64,000 bases of DNA from AP-15 sp963701815 (GTDB lineage Bacteria; Pseudomonadota; Alphaproteobacteria; ATCC43930; CGMCC-115725): positions 1 through 64,000 of the forward strand of contig CAVPBN010000050.1 of the NCBI GenBank assembly GCA_963701815.1, read 5' to 3'. The translations under genes were made by a program, and so were the position numbers. How positions within the stretch are numbered: the first letter of the stretch is position 1; each line of letters begins with the position of its first letter. The notes under the pieces were generated by a model that was given only the letters and a program-made list of their open reading frames with translations, did no database searches and was not told the DNA's origin. Shown here in pieces: positions 62,458 to 64,000 of this stretch.

Positions 62458-64000
62458 TCAATAGCCGAGCGCGGCGCCTGCCGGGCGACGGCTGTCATTG
62501 GCGCCGTAAAGCCGGCCATTGGCGATCTCGATCAGTTCCGTCGCTCCCCACGGCTTTTGCTCGGCGAGCTTGTAGCCCATGCTGCGCAAGATCGCGGCGG
62601 TGTCGGGCGACAGCCCGTAGCGTTCGTAAGCGACGACATCGGGCAGCCATTGGTGATGGAACCGCGGCGCGTCGACCGCCTCCTGCGGCGCCATGCCGTA
62701 ATCGACGATGTTGATGATCGTCTCGACGACCGTGGTGATGATGCGCGGGCCGCCGGGGCTGCCGAGAACCAGAAACGGCTTGCCGTCCTTTTCGACCAGG
62801 GTCGGCGCCATCGACGACAGCGGCCTCTTGCCGGGCGCGATCGCGTTGGCTTCGCCCTGGACCAGGCCGAACAGGTTCGCCGTGCCGGGCTTTGCGGTAA
62901 AGTCGTCCATCTCGTTGTTGAGGAAAAAGCCGGTACCCGGGGCGATCACACCGGCGCCGAAATAGCCGTTGATCGTGTAGGTGACGGCGACGGCGTTGCC
63001 GGCTTCGTCGACGACCGAATAATGCGTGGTCTGCGGCTTTTCATGCGCGGCCGCAGGGGCGACCAAAGGCGCCGCCGGCAGCCCCGCCGAGGACGTCTGC
63101 TTGCCGGCATCGATATCGGCGCGGATCGCCGCGGCATGGTCCCTGCTCAATAAGCGATCGAGCGGGTTGGCCACAAAAACCGGGTCGCCGAGCAACTCGT
63201 TGCGGTCGTGAAAGGTGCGGCGCATCGCCTCGACCATCAGATGCACCGAGCGCGCCGAGCGGAACCCCATTCCCTTGAGGTCGTAGCCTTCGAGGATTGC
63301 GAGAATCTCGCAGACCGCAACGCCGCCCGAACTCGGCGGCGGCGCCGAGAGCAGAAAATAACCGCGATAGGCGCAGCCGAGCGGCGTCCCCTCCAGCGCC
63401 TGGTAGCCGGCGAAATCGCCCGCGGTCAGGATGCCGCCGTTCGCCCGGCTCGCCTTCTCGACCGCCGCGGCGACCGGCCCGCGATAAAACGCGTCCGGGC
63501 CGCTTTTTGCGACAGCAGCGAGAGTTGTCGCCAGATCGGTCTGGACAATGCGGTCGCCCGGCCGAAAGCGGGCGCCGTCCGGCGCGCAGAAAGATCCGGG
63601 CGGCTTCCGGGTCCGCGGCGAGCCGGTCGGCTTTGGCGTCGAGGATGTCGGCATCGCCCTGGCTCAACACATAGCCGTCGCGGGCGAGGGCGATCGCCGG
63701 CGCCATCAGCACCGGGCGCGGCAGTTTGCCGTATTCGCGAGCCGCGCGATCGAGCCCGGCGACCGTTCCGGGCACGCCGGCGGCGCGATAGCCGTAGCGG
63801 CTCAGATCGGCGATCGGCTTGCCAGCCGGGTCGAGATACATCCCGGCGGTCGCCGCCGCCGGCGCGGTTTCACGGAAATTGATAAAGGTGTCGCGGCCAT
63901 CGGCGAGATGGATGACCATGAACCCGCCGCCGCCGATATTGCCGCAGCACGGATCGACGACGGCAAGCGCGTAGCCGACCGCGACCGCGGCGTCGATCGC
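62458..64000 (-). pseudogene. ggt: Gamma-glutamyltransferase, partial, one frameshift
   Basis: The 5' end is cut by the window edge. The visible N-terminal part (DAAVAVGYALAVVDPCCGNIG, then GGFMVIHLADGRDTFINFRE) runs to about 63590. The rest, from PDGARFRPGDRIVQ, is in another frame to 62458, so one single-base shift lies near 63578-63592. The catalytic region is TTHYSVVDEAGNAVAVTYTI, with the autoprocessing Thr that becomes the nucleophile of the small subunit. Family segments GSPGGPRIITTVVETIINIV and RFHHQWLPD follow. The enzyme cleaves gamma-glutamyl bonds, for example of glutathione, in the periplasm. Apart from the shift it looks complete. Confidence 0.86.

Overview
The window is 64 kb of GC-rich DNA with dense genes on both strands. 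It looks like the chromosome of an alphaproteobacterium, probably of the Rhodospirillales/Hyphomicrobiales type. This is an inference from gene content: a DUF1127 protein, a DUF1289 protein, Coq7-type ubiquinone synthesis, prmA beside an aminopeptidase P, a cytochrome c / kdsB / prephenate dehydratase / hisN block, and a TIGR02281-like aspartic protease. kdsB implies a Gram-negative outer membrane. I see no rRNA, tRNA, CRISPR array, prophage or intact insertion sequence. Mobile DNA is limited to one short transposase remnant near 60.1 kb and a cluster of palindromic intergenic repeats near 26 kb.

Layout. 0-2.6 kb: a branched-chain-amino-acid-type ABC importer (LivK, LivH and a LivM cut by the window edge). 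2.9-6.5 kb: a broken amidohydrolase, a HlyIII-family protein coupled to maleylacetoacetate isomerase, and threonine aldolase. 6.9-13.9 kb: FAD oxidoreductase, threonine/serine dehydratase, DUF3300, a short-chain dehydrogenase, an S10 peptidase and a SpoU/TrmH methyltransferase. 13.9-16.7 kb: Asp/Glu racemase-like protein divergent from a cytosine-deaminase-like amidohydrolase that is coupled to an aspartic protease. 16.8-25.8 kb: OmpA-like protein, AI-2E-family permease, MFS carrier, MmgE/PrpD, alpha/beta hydrolase, LigB-type dioxygenase, M20 peptidase and a GFA-domain protein. 25.8-26.9 kb: a repeat-rich and then AT-rich pocket with two small genes, one holding an in-frame amber codon. 26.9-34.5 kb: aminopeptidase P, DUF1127, and a compact minus-strand housekeeping run (Uma2, YqaA/DedA, DsbB, Coq7, PrmA), then an ABC exporter.

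35-42.5 kb: a Gld-like ABC system (ATPase, permease, GldG-like protein, DUF4340), then DUF1289, a lipoprotein and a molybdopterin oxidoreductase. 42.5-49.9 kb: histidine kinase, amidase, a small secreted protein, peroxiredoxin, TetR divergent from an MFS carrier across a clear operator, and a frameshifted malate/lactate dehydrogenase. 49.9-56 kb: prephenate dehydratase, kdsB, membrane cytochrome c, hisN-like phosphatase, yejA and yejB. 56.2-64 kb: two tandem 2-hydroxyacid dehydrogenases, an amidase, a tiny lysine-rich protein, a secreted hydrolase, an aminotransferase and a gamma-glutamyltransferase that runs off the end.

The content is rich in amidases, amidohydrolases, peptidases, ABC and MFS carriers, and ring- or hydroxyacid-processing enzymes. 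That suggests a heterotroph scavenging amino acids, peptides and aromatic or N-containing compounds. At least eight genes carry apparent frameshifts, several of which cancel out within the same gene, and two carry in-frame TAG codons. Either the assembly has indel errors or many peripheral genes are decaying; raw reads would decide. Operons are tight, and stop/start overlaps of the form GTGA recur. No single, clearly new biological system stands out. The most unusual items are the PrmA tail running antisense through the DUF1127 gene, the Gld-like export operon, the amber-interrupted small gene in the AT-rich pocket, and the leader-like small ORF coupled to the tandem dehydrogenases.
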